From assembly GCF_002237595.1 (NCBI RefSeq), contig NZ_CP022529.1:4092001-4156000 (forward strand): a stretch of 64,000 nucleotides of DNA, given 5' to 3'. Below, piece by piece: positions 18,111-27,778 of the stretch. Positions within the stretch are counted from its first letter, which is position 1. The number at the start of each line of letters is the position of its first letter. The notes beneath the pieces are model-generated. The model did no database searches, was not told where the DNA came from, and worked only from the letters and a program-made list of their open reading frames with translations. This DNA is from Labrenzia sp. VG12 (lineage in GTDB: Bacteria > Pseudomonadota > Alphaproteobacteria > Rhizobiales > Stappiaceae). The translations under genes and the position numbers were made by a program.

Positions 18111-18764
18111 TCAGCCCTGAACGAGTGCCCGCACCTGTTGCGCAATCGCCTTTGCCAGACCCGCCTGCGGTTCAGCATCGAAGTGAATGGCGTCCACCTG
18201 GCTGGCTGAAATCACGGTTCCCGTGTCGAAAAACGCCACGCCATAGTCCTTCGCCAGTCTCTCATAGACGCCGGCCAACCGCTTCGACTGTTCACCGCCA
18301 TGCGCATTCGAATAGACGCCCGCATATTCCTTGCCGGTGAAATCGCCCAGCGGCGGTGGTGACATCAAGAGGACCTTCGGCGCCCTGCCTTCGACATCAT
18401 CGGTCGGCTGCGTTGCGGCAAACAGGACCCGCCCCATAGCGAGGCCGATCGCGTCGGCGCTCAGACCAAACCTGTCCTGAAGGTCGTTCGAGCCCAGCAT
18501 GATGATCAGGATGTCGATTGGCATGTGGGTCTTGCGCACACCGGCCAGATGCTGCAGCCCGTTCTTGTCGCCGCGAACCGGATCTTCAAAAACGGTGGTG
18601 CGCCCGTTGATGCCTTCCTCGACCACGTGGAAATCCGGCCCGAGTTCCTTTTGCAGCAGCCGTGTCCAGCGCACATCATGCCCGTAACGGGTCTTGTCGG
18701 CCGGGTTGAAGCCCCAGGTCAGGGAATCGCCGAAACAGACGACGGTCAATGGCTGCTCAGTCAA
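18111..18764 (-). CDS. SGNH/GDSL-type hydrolase (arylesterase-like)
   Basis: 217 residues. Block I GDSLTWG carries the nucleophile (Ser14), block III is GSNDLQ and block V is DAIHFD (Asp191, His194), so the Ser-Asp-His triad is complete. Members hydrolyse esters, often acetyl or aryl groups. The start is TTG, supported by GGAGG eight bases upstream, with no ATG nearby. No signal peptide, so a cytoplasmic esterase is likely. Natural substrate unknown. Confidence 0.88.
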   Translation of the reverse strand: MTEQPLTVVCFGDSLTWGFNPADKTRYGHDVRWTRLLQKELGPDFHVVEEGINGRTTVFEDPVRGDKNGLQHLAGVRKTHMPIDILIIMLGSNDLQDRFGLSADAIGLAMGRVLFAATQPTDDVEGRAPKVLLMSPPPLGDFTGKEYAGVYSNAHGGEQSKRLAGVYERLAKDYGVAFFDTGTVISASQVDAIHFDAEPQAGLAKAIAQQVRALVQG

Positions 18765-18829
18765 ATGTGATCCTCCAGATGGTGCAGCATCTGCACCATT
18801 CCGGACTGTAGCTGAATGAAAACAATTGT

Positions 18830-19435
18830 CTAATCGCGCAGGGGCGGAATGGTGGTGGCGCCATGGCGCGTTTCCCGGTCATAGTCGATGTCCTGTTGCC
18901 GCAGCTCAGCCAGCTTGGCCTGCCCGAACCGCCTCGCGTCCGCATTGAGCCGTTCGCAACTGATGTCGGACTCCATGGCTTCAAGCGTCCTGTCAATCTC
19001 TTCCACCATGTCGATCGCCATGTCCGCATGCCCCTGCTCATGGGCTTCCAGTTCGCGCATCATCGCTCCCCAGGACGATTTGAGGTGTGCGGAGGCGCCG
19101 GTTTTCCGGGTCCAGAGCGGATAGATGAATTCCAGGTCCAGCTCAGTCCAGACTGCGGTCATCACACACGTCTGGCCACGATAGGCATATCGGTATTGCC
19201 AGGATATCCGCCAATTCGTGCGCGCCCAGTGGCGGGTCGCACCGGGCGCGTCGAGTGGGCCTTTTTCAGCCATTTCCTTAATCAGCTCTTCCGCCGTGCC
19301 ACCGCCAATCTCGTAAAGATTGGTCTGGCTCCTGATCGTGACATCGCCAAGCACGGCACGCGGTAGCAGGAACAGGATCAGAGACAGGGTCACGATCAGC
19401 CAAACAGGCTGAACACGAAGAAGGGAAGTCCACAT
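18830..19435 (-). CDS. DUF922 secreted metalloprotease-like protein
   Basis: 201 residues. The N-terminal hydrophobic segment VWLIVTLSLILFLLP is a signal peptide or anchor. The mature part shows ATRHWARTNWRISW and then HEQGH, an HExxH-type zinc motif, in the DUF922 'predicted secreted Zn-dependent protease' pattern. Two Cys residues could form a disulfide. Function unverified. It has the same orientation as the esterase gene but is separated by 65 bases. Confidence 0.8.
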   Translation of the reverse strand: MWTSLLRVQPVWLIVTLSLILFLLPRAVLGDVTIRSQTNLYEIGGGTAEELIKEMAEKGPLDAPGATRHWARTNWRISWQYRYAYRGQTCVMTAVWTELDLEFIYPLWTRKTGASAHLKSSWGAMMRELEAHEQGHADMAIDMVEEIDRTLEAMESDISCERLNADARRFGQAKLAELRQQDIDYDRETRHGATTIPPLRD

Positions 19436-19593
19436 GACGGCTCCAGATCATCGCTCAATGGGGGTCAGGCTGACCGGCACGAGCACAAATTGCAATCAGG
19501 AAAAGCACCCCTCGCCTGCTTGGTTAATAAGAGATTTACCATGCAGGCGATAGGGTGAACGCGAAGTTATGCGTCACGACTGCCGGATCCTAG

Positions 19594-20817
19594 ATGACTG
19601 CCAGCCCAAAGCCTTATCAGCGCGGTGTTTCTCTGCCGAGTTCCAATCCGTTTCAGCGCCTTGCCGAACTCCTGGAAGGAGAGGCCGCAGGTCTGGACCC
19701 GATTATCATGACAATCGGCGAGCCGCAGCATGCCATTCCGTCGTTTACAGCCGAAGTACTGATGGAAAACATGGCCGGATTTAGAAAATACCCGCCGATC
19801 AACGGCTCGCAGGAGTTCCGGCAGGCCATCGCCGCCTGGTTGGACAAGAGATACGATCTTGGAGGCGCCGTCGACGAAGATCACGGTGTCCTCCCGCTCA
19901 ACGGGTCCCGTGAAGGTCTTTCCTTCGGTGCCATCGCCGCGCGTGACCAGCTGGACAAGGGACTGGACCATCCGGCGGTGATCCTGCCCAACCCGTTCTA
20001 CCAGACCTACGCCGCCGCAGCCCATGTGGCAGACGGCGAAGCCGTTCTGCTGGATGCGGTTGCGGGCAACAACTTCCTGCCCGATCTCGACAGTCTCAGC
20101 GATGACCTGCTCGACCGCACCGTTGCCTTCTACGTGGCATCGCCCACCAACCCGGAAGGTTATGTCGCCGACATCGCCTACTGGCAGCGCCTGATCAAAC
20201 TGGCCCGCAAGCACCGGTTCATCATCTTTGCCGACGAATGCTATTCGGAAATCTACCGCGACACACCGCCTCCCGGTATTCTGGAAGCGGCCCTGCCGCT
20301 GAAAGACGGCTTTGCCAATATTGTCGTGCTGAACTCCCTTTCCAAGCGCTCAAACCTGGCCGGCCTCAGATGCGGCTTTGCCGCCGGCGATCCGGAGTTC
20401 CTGAAACGATGGGCAAAATTCCGCGGACTGGCGGCGCCACAGGTTCCGCTCCCGGCACAGGCTGTCGCCGTGCGCGCTTACCAGGACGAAGCCCACGTCA
20501 TCGAGAACCGGCGTCTTTACAATGAGAAATTCGCGGCCGCAGAACGCATTCTCGGCCCGATCCTCGGACCGGTTACGCCCGAAGCCGGGTTTTTCCTCTG
20601 GCTGGATGTCAGCCGCTGGGGCGACGGGGTATCGGTCACAAAGGCGCTTTGGCGCGATGCCGGCCTGAAGGTGCTGCCCGGGCGTTTCCTCGCCTCCGAC
20701 CAGTCGGACGGCAGCAATCCCGGCGAAAGCTATATCCGCATCAGCCTGGCGGCACCGCTCGAGCAGGCAGAAATCGCCCTTCGACGTTTGGCAAACTGGA
20801 TGGGAGAGACAGAATGA
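19594..20817 (+). CDS. Class I/II aminotransferase, DapC-like
   Basis: 407-residue fold-type I PLP enzyme. Shows NPFQRLAELL at the N-terminus, TIGEPQH, PNPFYQTYAAAA, ASPTNPEG, ADECYSEIY and SLSKRSNLAGLRCG with the PLP-binding Lys251, plus a C-terminal YIRISLA. The N-terminal motif fits succinyldiaminopimelate aminotransferases, so a role in diaminopimelate synthesis is plausible, but specificity among this family cannot be fixed from sequence. Its stop overlaps the ftsK start by 4 bases, an arrangement usual in rhizobia. Confidence 0.88.
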   Translation: MTASPKPYQRGVSLPSSNPFQRLAELLEGEAAGLDPIIMTIGEPQHAIPSFTAEVLMENMAGFRKYPPINGSQEFRQAIAAWLDKRYDLGGAVDEDHGVLPLNGSREGLSFGAIAARDQLDKGLDHPAVILPNPFYQTYAAAAHVADGEAVLLDAVAGNNFLPDLDSLSDDLLDRTVAFYVASPTNPEGYVADIAYWQRLIKLARKHRFIIFADECYSEIYRDTPPPGILEAALPLKDGFANIVVLNSLSKRSNLAGLRCGFAAGDPEFLKRWAKFRGLAAPQVPLPAQAVAVRAYQDEAHVIENRRLYNEKFAAAERILGPILGPVTPEAGFFLWLDVSRWGDGVSVTKALWRDAGLKVLPGRFLASDQSDGSNPGESYIRISLAAPLEQAEIALRRLANWMGETE

Positions 20818-23573
20818 GGCGGGCCAGCGCAACTCGCGGCAACGGCCGCAGGGCCTCGGTCGATCTGCTCGACACCGAGAGCCCGATCAAACGGTTTCTG
20901 CGGCGCAACCTCGTCGGGGCAGCCGGTCTCGGCATCATAGCGTTTGCCGCAATGCTGGCAGCAAGCCTTGCCACCTGGTCGGTCAGCGACCCGAGCCTCA
21001 ACCATGCCACGGACGAACCCGTGCGCAACGCGCTCGGCACACCGGGCGCCATTCTTTCCGACATCCTGATGCAGACCATCGGCCTTGCCACGGCCGTGTT
21101 CCTGGTTCCGCTTGTGCTCTGGGGCTGGCGGCTGCTCGCCGGACACGAGCTTGGGATCGGCCGCAAACGCCTGGCCTACTGGCTGGCCGGCTCGAGCCTT
21201 GCCGCCGGGGCGCTTGCCGCACTGCCGGTGCCCGACAGCTGGCCGCTGCCAACCGGTCTTGGCGGCTTTTTCGGTGATTACGTGCACCGGTTCCCGGCGC
21301 TCATCACGGACAACATGACCGGTGGCGCAGCCACCATTGTCGGCGGTCTCGGACTTGGTGTTCCCGCCATTCTCTTCCTGCTGGCCGCTGCCGGTTGGCT
21401 GGGCAAAGCCGGTGCACCGGCTCCACGCACGGAGCCCGCACCAACCGCAAAGGGTCACGGCAAGTCGATCGAGGAAGATCTGGGTCTGGACGAGGAAGAA
21501 GGCGAATCCCGCCTTGCCCTCTTCGCAAGTGCGTTTGTCGGCCAGATGGGGCATGTCGGTCTCCAGACCGCCGCTCATCTGCGCCGTCTGACAGGTTTCA
21601 AACGCTCCCGGCCCCAGGAGGACGAGGAAACCTGGGACGACGACGAGCTGGAACCGGATTACGAGCCCGAAGACAGCCGGCAGGGCAGCCGCCTCAAGGC
21701 CTTCCGCCGGGTTTTGACCGGCCGTCTGATGCCCGAGGACGATGACGGCCTCGACGAATTCTACGAGCGCGGCCAGCATCCCGACGACGACGAAGATCCC
21801 TATGCCGAACCGCCCTTCGACGAGGACGGCGAGAGCTTCGAGCCCGATGAACTCCTGATCGACAAGGGTCCGGTCTCCGGCCGGCCTGCCGTTCCGGTCG
21901 GTATCGCACCGCCGCCGGACCAGGCACCTGCCCAACCGGAAGCCCCGGCCCAATCTGCACCGGCGGGCCGGGTCATTCCGCCGGCGCCGCGCCCGAAACA
22001 AAGCAAACGGGCAATGGAAGAAGCCCAGCCGTCCTTCCTTGGCGCGCCGGAAGAATACGAGCTGCCGCCCCTGAGGCTGCTGGCCGAACCGAAGGCCGGC
22101 GGCAAGGTTCCGGGCCTGTCCGCCGACGCCCTGGAACAGAATGCCCGCATCCTGGAAGGAGTGCTGGAGGACTTCGGCGTGCGCGGCGAGATCATCGAGG
22201 TTCGCCCAGGTCCGGTCGTCACGCTCTATGAACTGGAACCGGCCCCGGGCATCAAGTCGTCCCGCGTCATCGGCCTTGCCGATGACATCGCCCGCTCCAT
22301 GAGCGCGATCTCGGCCCGCGTGGCCGTCATTCCGGGCAAGAACGCCATCGGCATCGAACTGCCCAATGCGCGGCGGGAGACCGTTTACCTGCGCGAGTTG
22401 CTGGCCGCACAGGACTTCGAAAAGTCCAAGTCCAAGCTGGCGCTGGCGCTCGGCAAGACCATCAATGGCGAGAGCGTCGTGGCCGATCTGGCGCGCATGC
22501 CGCACCTCCTGGTCGCCGGCACCACCGGTTCGGGTAAATCCGTTTCGATCAACACCATGATCCTGTCTCTGCTCTACCGGCTGACGCCCGAACAGTGCAA
22601 AATGATCATGATCGACCCGAAGATGCTGGAACTCTCCATCTATGACGGCATTCCGCATCTGCTGACACCCGTCGTTACCGATCCGAACAAGGCCGTTGTC
22701 GCCTTGAAGTGGACCGTCCGCGAGATGGAGGACCGCTACAAGAAGATGTCCAAGATGGGCGTCCGCAACATCGACGGCTACAACACCCGCATCAAGCAGG
22801 CGCTCGAAAAGGGCGAGAGCTTTACACGCACCGTTCAGACCGGCTTCGACCGCGAGACCGGCCAGCCGATCTACGAGGAAGAGGAACTGCCGCTCGAGGC
22901 AATGCCCTATATCGTCGTCATCGTCGACGAAATGGCCGACCTGATGATGGTGGCCGGCAAGGACATTGAAGGCGCGATCCAGCGTCTGGCCCAGATGGCA
23001 CGTGCCGCCGGCATCCACCTGATCATGGCCACGCAGCGCCCGTCCGTCGACGTCATCACCGGTACCATCAAGGCAAACTTCCCGACCCGGATCTCGTTCC
23101 AGGTGACCTCGAAGATCGACAGCCGCACGATCCTCGGCGAAATGGGCGCCGAGCAGCTGCTCGGCATGGGCGACATGCTCTACATGGCCGGCGGCGGCCG
23201 CATTCAGCGTGTCCATGGCCCGTTCGTGTCCGACGACGAGGTCGAGGACATCGTCAAGCATCTGAAGGTCCAGGGCACACCGCAATATCTGGAAGCCGTC
23301 ACGGAAGAAGAAGATGGGGGCGACAGCCCCTATGACGGTGGTGGCGGTCTGGCCGGCGGTGGCGAGGGCAACGAACTCTACGACAAGGCGGTTGCCATTG
23401 TCCTGCGCGACAAGAAGGCCTCGACCTCCTACGTTCAGCGACGCCTGTCGATCGGCTACAACCGGGCAGCCTCCCTGATCGAGCGGATGGAACAGGAAGG
23501 CCTGATCAGCGCCGCCAACCATGCCGGAAAACGCGAGATTCTCGTGCAAAACGGCGTCGAAGAAGACTTTTGA
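20814..23573 (+). CDS. ftsK: DNA translocase FtsK
   Basis: Septal ATPase that pumps chromosome termini apart and activates XerCD. 919 residues. N-terminal membrane domain with about four helices (to about residue 200), then a long acidic Pro/Asp/Glu-rich linker to about 400. The motor follows: Walker A GTTGSGKS near 568-575 and Walker B IVVIVDEMADLMM near 700. The C-terminal winged-helix gamma domain (about 850-915; VQRRLSIGYNRAASLIERM) reads polar KOPS-like sequences. The start at 20814 overlaps the aminotransferase stop. lolA follows after about 90 bases. Confidence 0.96.
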   Translation: MRRASATRGNGRRASVDLLDTESPIKRFLRRNLVGAAGLGIIAFAAMLAASLATWSVSDPSLNHATDEPVRNALGTPGAILSDILMQTIGLATAVFLVPLVLWGWRLLAGHELGIGRKRLAYWLAGSSLAAGALAALPVPDSWPLPTGLGGFFGDYVHRFPALITDNMTGGAATIVGGLGLGVPAILFLLAAAGWLGKAGAPAPRTEPAPTAKGHGKSIEEDLGLDEEEGESRLALFASAFVGQMGHVGLQTAAHLRRLTGFKRSRPQEDEETWDDDELEPDYEPEDSRQGSRLKAFRRVLTGRLMPEDDDGLDEFYERGQHPDDDEDPYAEPPFDEDGESFEPDELLIDKGPVSGRPAVPVGIAPPPDQAPAQPEAPAQSAPAGRVIPPAPRPKQSKRAMEEAQPSFLGAPEEYELPPLRLLAEPKAGGKVPGLSADALEQNARILEGVLEDFGVRGEIIEVRPGPVVTLYELEPAPGIKSSRVIGLADDIARSMSAISARVAVIPGKNAIGIELPNARRETVYLRELLAAQDFEKSKSKLALALGKTINGESVVADLARMPHLLVAGTTGSGKSVSINTMILSLLYRLTPEQCKMIMIDPKMLELSIYDGIPHLLTPVVTDPNKAVVALKWTVREMEDRYKKMSKMGVRNIDGYNTRIKQALEKGESFTRTVQTGFDRETGQPIYEEEELPLEAMPYIVVIVDEMADLMMVAGKDIEGAIQRLAQMARAAGIHLIMATQRPSVDVITGTIKANFPTRISFQVTSKIDSRTILGEMGAEQLLGMGDMLYMAGGGRIQRVHGPFVSDDEVEDIVKHLKVQGTPQYLEAVTEEEDGGDSPYDGGGGLAGGGEGNELYDKAVAIVLRDKKASTSYVQRRLSIGYNRAASLIERMEQEGLISAANHAGKREILVQNGVEEDF

Positions 23574-23666
23574 TGTGTTAGGGTAAATCCTGCCAAAGCT
23601 TTGCCACACAGGATCACTACCTAGGAACAAAGCCAAACGGCACGAACTGATTTAGGACATTGCCTC

Positions 23667-24314
23667 ATGCTGAAACGCTTCGCACACCGCCTGCTCAAAC
23701 CGATTGCGGCAACCGGTCTGGCCGCGGTTCTCGCCGTCTCTGCAATGCTTCCGGCAGCAGCGCTTACCGAGCAGGAACAGAAGACGCTCACCGACCTGAA
23801 CAGCTATTTCAACTCGGTGAAGACCATGCATGGCGACTTCATCCAGTTCGGTCCGGACGGCAGCCAGTCTGACGGCAAGTTCTATATGGCCCGCCCGGGC
23901 AAGGTGCGTTTCTACTACAACAAGCCCTCCGTGCTCGACATCGTCGCCGACGGCAAGTCCGTCTCCGTGCGCGACCGCAAGCTCAACACCCAGGACATCT
24001 GGCCGCTGGGGCAGACGCCCCTGCGTTTCCTTCTGTCCGACTCCATCGATCTGCAGCGCGACACCAATGTCACCAACGTGTTGGTCGAGGAGGATCTGGT
24101 TACGGTCACGATCTTCGACAAGACCAAGTTCAACTCCGGCACGCTGACGCTGATTTTCGATGCCAAGGACTATGCCCTGAAGCAATGGACCGTCACGGAT
24201 CAGCAGGGTTATGACACCTCGGTCGCCGTCTATAACGTTGTCTCCAACGGCCCGACCAATCCGGACCTGTTCAAGATCGACTATCTGGCGAATGCCCGCC
24301 AGAACAAGAACTGA
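23667..24314 (+). CDS. lolA: Outer-membrane lipoprotein carrier protein LolA
   Basis: Periplasmic chaperone that ferries lipoproteins from LolCDE to the outer membrane. 215 residues. The signal peptide ends around AMLPAAALT. The mature part has FNSVKTMHGDFIQ, FYMARPGKVRFYY, VADGKSVSVRDRKLNT and PLRFLLSD, typical of alphaproteobacterial LolA. It lies downstream of ftsK as in E. coli and rhizobia. Confidence 0.93.
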   Translation: MLKRFAHRLLKPIAATGLAAVLAVSAMLPAAALTEQEQKTLTDLNSYFNSVKTMHGDFIQFGPDGSQSDGKFYMARPGKVRFYYNKPSVLDIVADGKSVSVRDRKLNTQDIWPLGQTPLRFLLSDSIDLQRDTNVTNVLVEEDLVTVTIFDKTKFNSGTLTLIFDAKDYALKQWTVTDQQGYDTSVAVYNVVSNGPTNPDLFKIDYLANARQNKN

Positions 24315-24331
24315 CCGGCGCGGCCGATCCG

Positions 24332-25309
24332 GTGACTTCTGAGGAAACCGCGTCCGGTGGACGCTCCGTCGTTTTTCAGCTGCTTGAGGCCTTCTGCGCC
24401 GGCAAAGGCTATCGCGTCACGGCCGGTGACCCGCATGGCCATGCCGGTCATGTCGAAAGCCCCACGGGCAAACGCTGGTTCTTCAAGGGCACGCGGTTTG
24501 ATCTCAACCCCTATGGCGCGGCCGAGATCGCCAATGACAAGGCCTATACCTGCCGGTTTTTGAAGGACGCGGGCATTGCCGTTCCGGCCAGCCACTTTGT
24601 TCCGGCCGCCAGCATCCGGAGCGGCAAGCGGCCACCTGAGGAGGTGCTCGACTTCGCCGAGGAAACCGGATTTCCGCTCTTCGTCAAGCCGAATGAAGGT
24701 CAGGAAGGCCGCGACGTGATGCGGGTCGACACCTATCACAACCTTCAAAACGCCCTTCATCTTCAGGCCAAGCGCAACGAGGCCATGCTTGTCCAGGAGG
24801 AAATCCGAGGCCTGGACCTTCGGGTCCTGGTGCTCGACGGCGAGGTGCTATGCGCCTTTGAACGCCGTGCGCCAGAGGTCACCGGCGACGGCGTCAGCAG
24901 CCTTGCGGAACTGGTCGATGCACATCCAAGCATTGATCCGTCCGACGGCCGCATCGACTTCGAACTCTCGCAACAGGCCCTGATGCTGGAGAGTGTGCCG
25001 GAGGCTGGCCAGACCGTGACCTTGCTGCCGGTCTCGAACCTGTCCTCGGGCGGTTCGGCCAGGATCATCACGGCAAGTCTCGCACCTGATCTCCACGCCC
25101 TGGCCCGGCTGGCCACCAGAACGCTCGGCCTGCGTTATGCCGGCATCGACCTGATCGTTCCGTTCGAGCAGCGCCCGGACACCACCGCCGTGGTGCTGGA
25201 GGTCAACGCCGCCCCCGGTCTCAGCAACCTCTATCGCCAGGGCTGGGAAGAAACGGCTGCGGTAAAGCAGGTCTACGAGACGCTGTTTGAAGCCGCATTC
25301 GGCACATGA
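24332..25309 (+). CDS. ATP-grasp domain protein
   Basis: 325 residues with an ATP-grasp ligase core: NDKAYTCRFLKDAGIAVP (lid side), FPLFVKPNEGQEGRDV (ATP lysine), MLVQEEIRGLDLRVLVLDGEV and LEVNAAPGLSNLY (Mg-binding Glu and Asn). It is closest in pattern to the cyanophycin synthetase, glutathione synthetase and D-Ala-D-Ala ligase group, enzymes that join a carboxylate to an amine. It starts at a GTG 18 bases after lolA, so it probably shares that transcript. The substrate cannot be told from sequence; no partner enzyme gene is adjacent. Confidence 0.8.
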   Translation: MTSEETASGGRSVVFQLLEAFCAGKGYRVTAGDPHGHAGHVESPTGKRWFFKGTRFDLNPYGAAEIANDKAYTCRFLKDAGIAVPASHFVPAASIRSGKRPPEEVLDFAEETGFPLFVKPNEGQEGRDVMRVDTYHNLQNALHLQAKRNEAMLVQEEIRGLDLRVLVLDGEVLCAFERRAPEVTGDGVSSLAELVDAHPSIDPSDGRIDFELSQQALMLESVPEAGQTVTLLPVSNLSSGGSARIITASLAPDLHALARLATRTLGLRYAGIDLIVPFEQRPDTTAVVLEVNAAPGLSNLYRQGWEETAAVKQVYETLFEAAFGT

Positions 25310-25394
25310 ACCTGTTCGGATCCGTCCGACTGTTTTCCAGACGCAACAGCCGCCATGTCTGTAGTCACTTGCACGATTTTCCTGGGAGAAACTG

Positions 25395-26384
25395 ATGCGC
25401 GCGATCACCTATGACCGGTTTGGCCCGGCTGCAGAGGTTCTGGTCCTGGAGGACCTGCCTACTCCGAACCCTGCTCCTGGTGAGGTCCTGGTCAGGCTGC
25501 ACAATTCGGGCGTCAACCCGTCCGACATACGGGCCCGCGCCGGCGGCCGTCCGGGGGTGACGAAGCCGCCATTTCCGAAAATCGTTCCGCACAGCGATGG
25601 CGCGGGCGTCATCGAGGCCGTTGGCGAGGGCATTTCGAAAGCCCGGATCGGCGAACGGGTCTGGATCTGGAACGGGCAATGGCAGCGTGCCTTCGGCACG
25701 GCAGCGGACTACATCGCCCTGCCGTCGGTGCAGGCGGTCACCTTGCCGGATCAGACCTCTTTTGAGACCGGCGCCATTCTCGGCATCCCGGGCATGACGG
25801 CGGTTCACGCGGTGCTTGGCGGTGGCGATGTCGCCGGCAAGACCGTCCTGATCAGCGGCGGCGCCGGAACCGTGGGCAATCTTGCGATCCAGGTGGCTGC
25901 CGCCTCCGGAGCCACCGTGCTGGCAACGGCCCGCGGCGAAAGCGGGCTGGCTGCGGCGCGCGAAGCCGGCGCGGCTGAGGTGTTCGACTATACCTCTGAC
26001 AATCTCGCCGATCAGATCCTCGAGGCAACGCGCGGCGCCCTGGTCGACCGGATCGTCGAGGTCGAATTCGGCAAGAATGTCGAGACCAACACCAGGGTCA
26101 TCGCCGAGCGCGGCACCATTGCCGCCTATGGCTCGGCCAAGGACATGACACCTGTGCTGCCGTTCTATCCGCTGATGTTCAAGGCCGTGACCCTCGATCT
26201 GGTGCTTGTCTATCTGCTGTCCGAAGCCGTGCGCAGCACCGCCATCGGCAGCCTGACCGGGCTTCTGGAAAAGGGCGCACTCGACTTCAGGATTTCCGAA
26301 ACGCTGGATCTCACCGAATGCGCCAAGGCTCATGACCTGATTGCTGAGGGAAACCGGGCTGGGTCGGTGCTTCTCAAGTGCTGA
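25395..26384 (+). CDS. NADPH:quinone oxidoreductase-like MDR protein
   Basis: 329 residues of the zinc-free medium-chain dehydrogenase/reductase family. GVNPSDIRARAG near residue 40, HSDGAGVIEAVGEG, and the dinucleotide motif VLISGGAGTVGNLAIQ support the call. It lacks the Cys and His ligands of zinc alcohol dehydrogenases. Such enzymes reduce quinones or enones with NADPH. GGGAG precedes the ATG. Confidence 0.88.
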   Translation: MRAITYDRFGPAAEVLVLEDLPTPNPAPGEVLVRLHNSGVNPSDIRARAGGRPGVTKPPFPKIVPHSDGAGVIEAVGEGISKARIGERVWIWNGQWQRAFGTAADYIALPSVQAVTLPDQTSFETGAILGIPGMTAVHAVLGGGDVAGKTVLISGGAGTVGNLAIQVAAASGATVLATARGESGLAAAREAGAAEVFDYTSDNLADQILEATRGALVDRIVEVEFGKNVETNTRVIAERGTIAAYGSAKDMTPVLPFYPLMFKAVTLDLVLVYLLSEAVRSTAIGSLTGLLEKGALDFRISETLDLTECAKAHDLIAEGNRAGSVLLKC

Positions 26385-26513
26385 CACTCGTCCGGCGGCT
26401 GGACCCAGCTTTCAGCCCCGGCGGAAACTCTCCATTTGGCCGACTCGCCTTCCGCATACGGAACCGGCTATGTAGGACGGAGTTGACCCCAGGGCGGAAA
26501 CAGGATCGGACCC

Positions 26514-27695
26514 ATGACTGAGATTGTGATTGCAAGTGCGGCGCGGACAGCCGTTGGAAGTTTCGGCGGCGCGCTGAAGGACAGCCCGCCCTGCGACCTG
26601 GGCACGACGGTCGCAAAAGCCGCCATCGAACGCGCAGGGATCGAAGCAAGTTCCATCGATCAGGCGTTCTTTGGCAATGTCATCCACACCGAACCGCGTG
26701 ACATGTATCTGGCGCGTGTCGCCTCCCGCCAGGCCGGCGTCCCGGACCACGCGCCGGCACTGACCATGAACCGTCTGTGCGGCAGCGGTCTGCAGGCCAT
26801 CGTCTCCGCGGTCCAGGCGATCACGCTGGGAGACGGCGACGTCGCGTTGGCAGGGGGCGCTGAAAACATGAGCCGCGCCGGCTATTCGCTGCCGGGCGCC
26901 CGTTTCGGCCAGAAAATGGGCGATACCCAGATCGTCGACATGATGACCGGCGCTCTCCACGACCCGTTCGGCATCGGCCACATGGGCATCACGGCCGAGA
27001 ACATCGCCGAAAAACACGACATCCCGCGCGAACGCCAGGATGCCTTTGCTCTGGAAAGCCATCGCCGCGCCAGCGCCGCCATCAAGGCCGGCTATTTCAA
27101 GGATCAGATCGTGCCGATCAGCGTCGGCCGGAGAGGCAAGGAGACGGTCTTCGACACCGACCAGCATGTTCGTCATGAGGCGGAGATCGGCGACATGGCC
27201 AGGCTGCGCCCGGTTTTCAAGAAGGACGGCAGCGTTACTGCCGGCAACGCCTCAGGCCTCAATGACGGTGCCGCGGCGCTTGTCCTGATGAGCAGGGAAA
27301 AAGCCGACGCGCTTGGTGTGAAGCCGCTGGCGCGCATCCGCTCCTATGGGGTGGCAGGCGTTGACCCGGCGGTGATGGGCATTGGCCCGGTTCCGGCCAT
27401 GCAGATCGCCATGAAACGCGCCGGCATTTCCGCAGTAGATCTCGATGCGGTGGAATCCAACGAGGCCTTTGCGGCCCAGGCCTGCGCCGTCAACGATCTG
27501 CTTGGCCTGCCCGCAGAGAAGGTCAATCCGAATGGCGGTGCCGTCGCGCTTGGCCACCCGATCGGTGCCACCGGCGCGATCATCATGACCAAACTGGTCT
27601 ACGAATTGCGGCGCAGCGGCGGCAGCCTCGGCGCCGCCACCATGTGCATCGGCGGCGGCCAGGGCATTGCGGTGATCGTGGAAAACGCGGCCTAG
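26514..27695 (+). CDS. Acetyl-CoA acyltransferase (thiolase)
   Basis: 393 residues. The nucleophilic Cys is in NRLCGSGLQA (about residue 89). The second catalytic pair is in NPNGGAVALGHPIGATGA (His about 349) and CIGGGQGIA (Cys about 378). NEAFAAQACAV is the family signature. It catalyses acetyl-CoA plus acyl-CoA condensation or the reverse thiolysis in fatty-acid oxidation or polyhydroxybutyrate synthesis. No phaB or fad partner is adjacent, so direction is not inferable. Transcription ends at the 11-bp hairpin downstream. Confidence 0.93.
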   Translation: MTEIVIASAARTAVGSFGGALKDSPPCDLGTTVAKAAIERAGIEASSIDQAFFGNVIHTEPRDMYLARVASRQAGVPDHAPALTMNRLCGSGLQAIVSAVQAITLGDGDVALAGGAENMSRAGYSLPGARFGQKMGDTQIVDMMTGALHDPFGIGHMGITAENIAEKHDIPRERQDAFALESHRRASAAIKAGYFKDQIVPISVGRRGKETVFDTDQHVRHEAEIGDMARLRPVFKKDGSVTAGNASGLNDGAAALVLMSREKADALGVKPLARIRSYGVAGVDPAVMGIGPVPAMQIAMKRAGISAVDLDAVESNEAFAAQACAVNDLLGLPAEKVNPNGGAVALGHPIGATGAIIMTKLVYELRRSGGSLGAATMCIGGGQGIAVIVENAA

Positions 27696-27739
27696 GCCGT
27701 CGGAGAGCCTCACCAGAGTGATTGGCACTGGGCGAAAAT

Positions 27740-27770
27740 GGCCGGGCGCTCACAGGTCGAGCGCCCGGCC
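27740..27770. terminator. Bidirectional terminator between thiolase gene and telA
   Basis: A perfect 11-bp stem GGCCGGGCGCT / AGCGCCCGGCC around a 9-base loop. It is preceded on the plus strand by GAAAAT, which gives ATTTTC after the hairpin on the minus strand. It lies between two convergent genes. Confidence 0.82.
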
Positions 27771-27778
27771 AGAGCAGC

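Noticed and set aside
20730..23636. A 968-codon minus-strand frame opposite ftsK
   Set aside because: It mirrors ftsK codons; the plus strand has complete FtsK motifs, so this is an artefact of GC-rich codon use.
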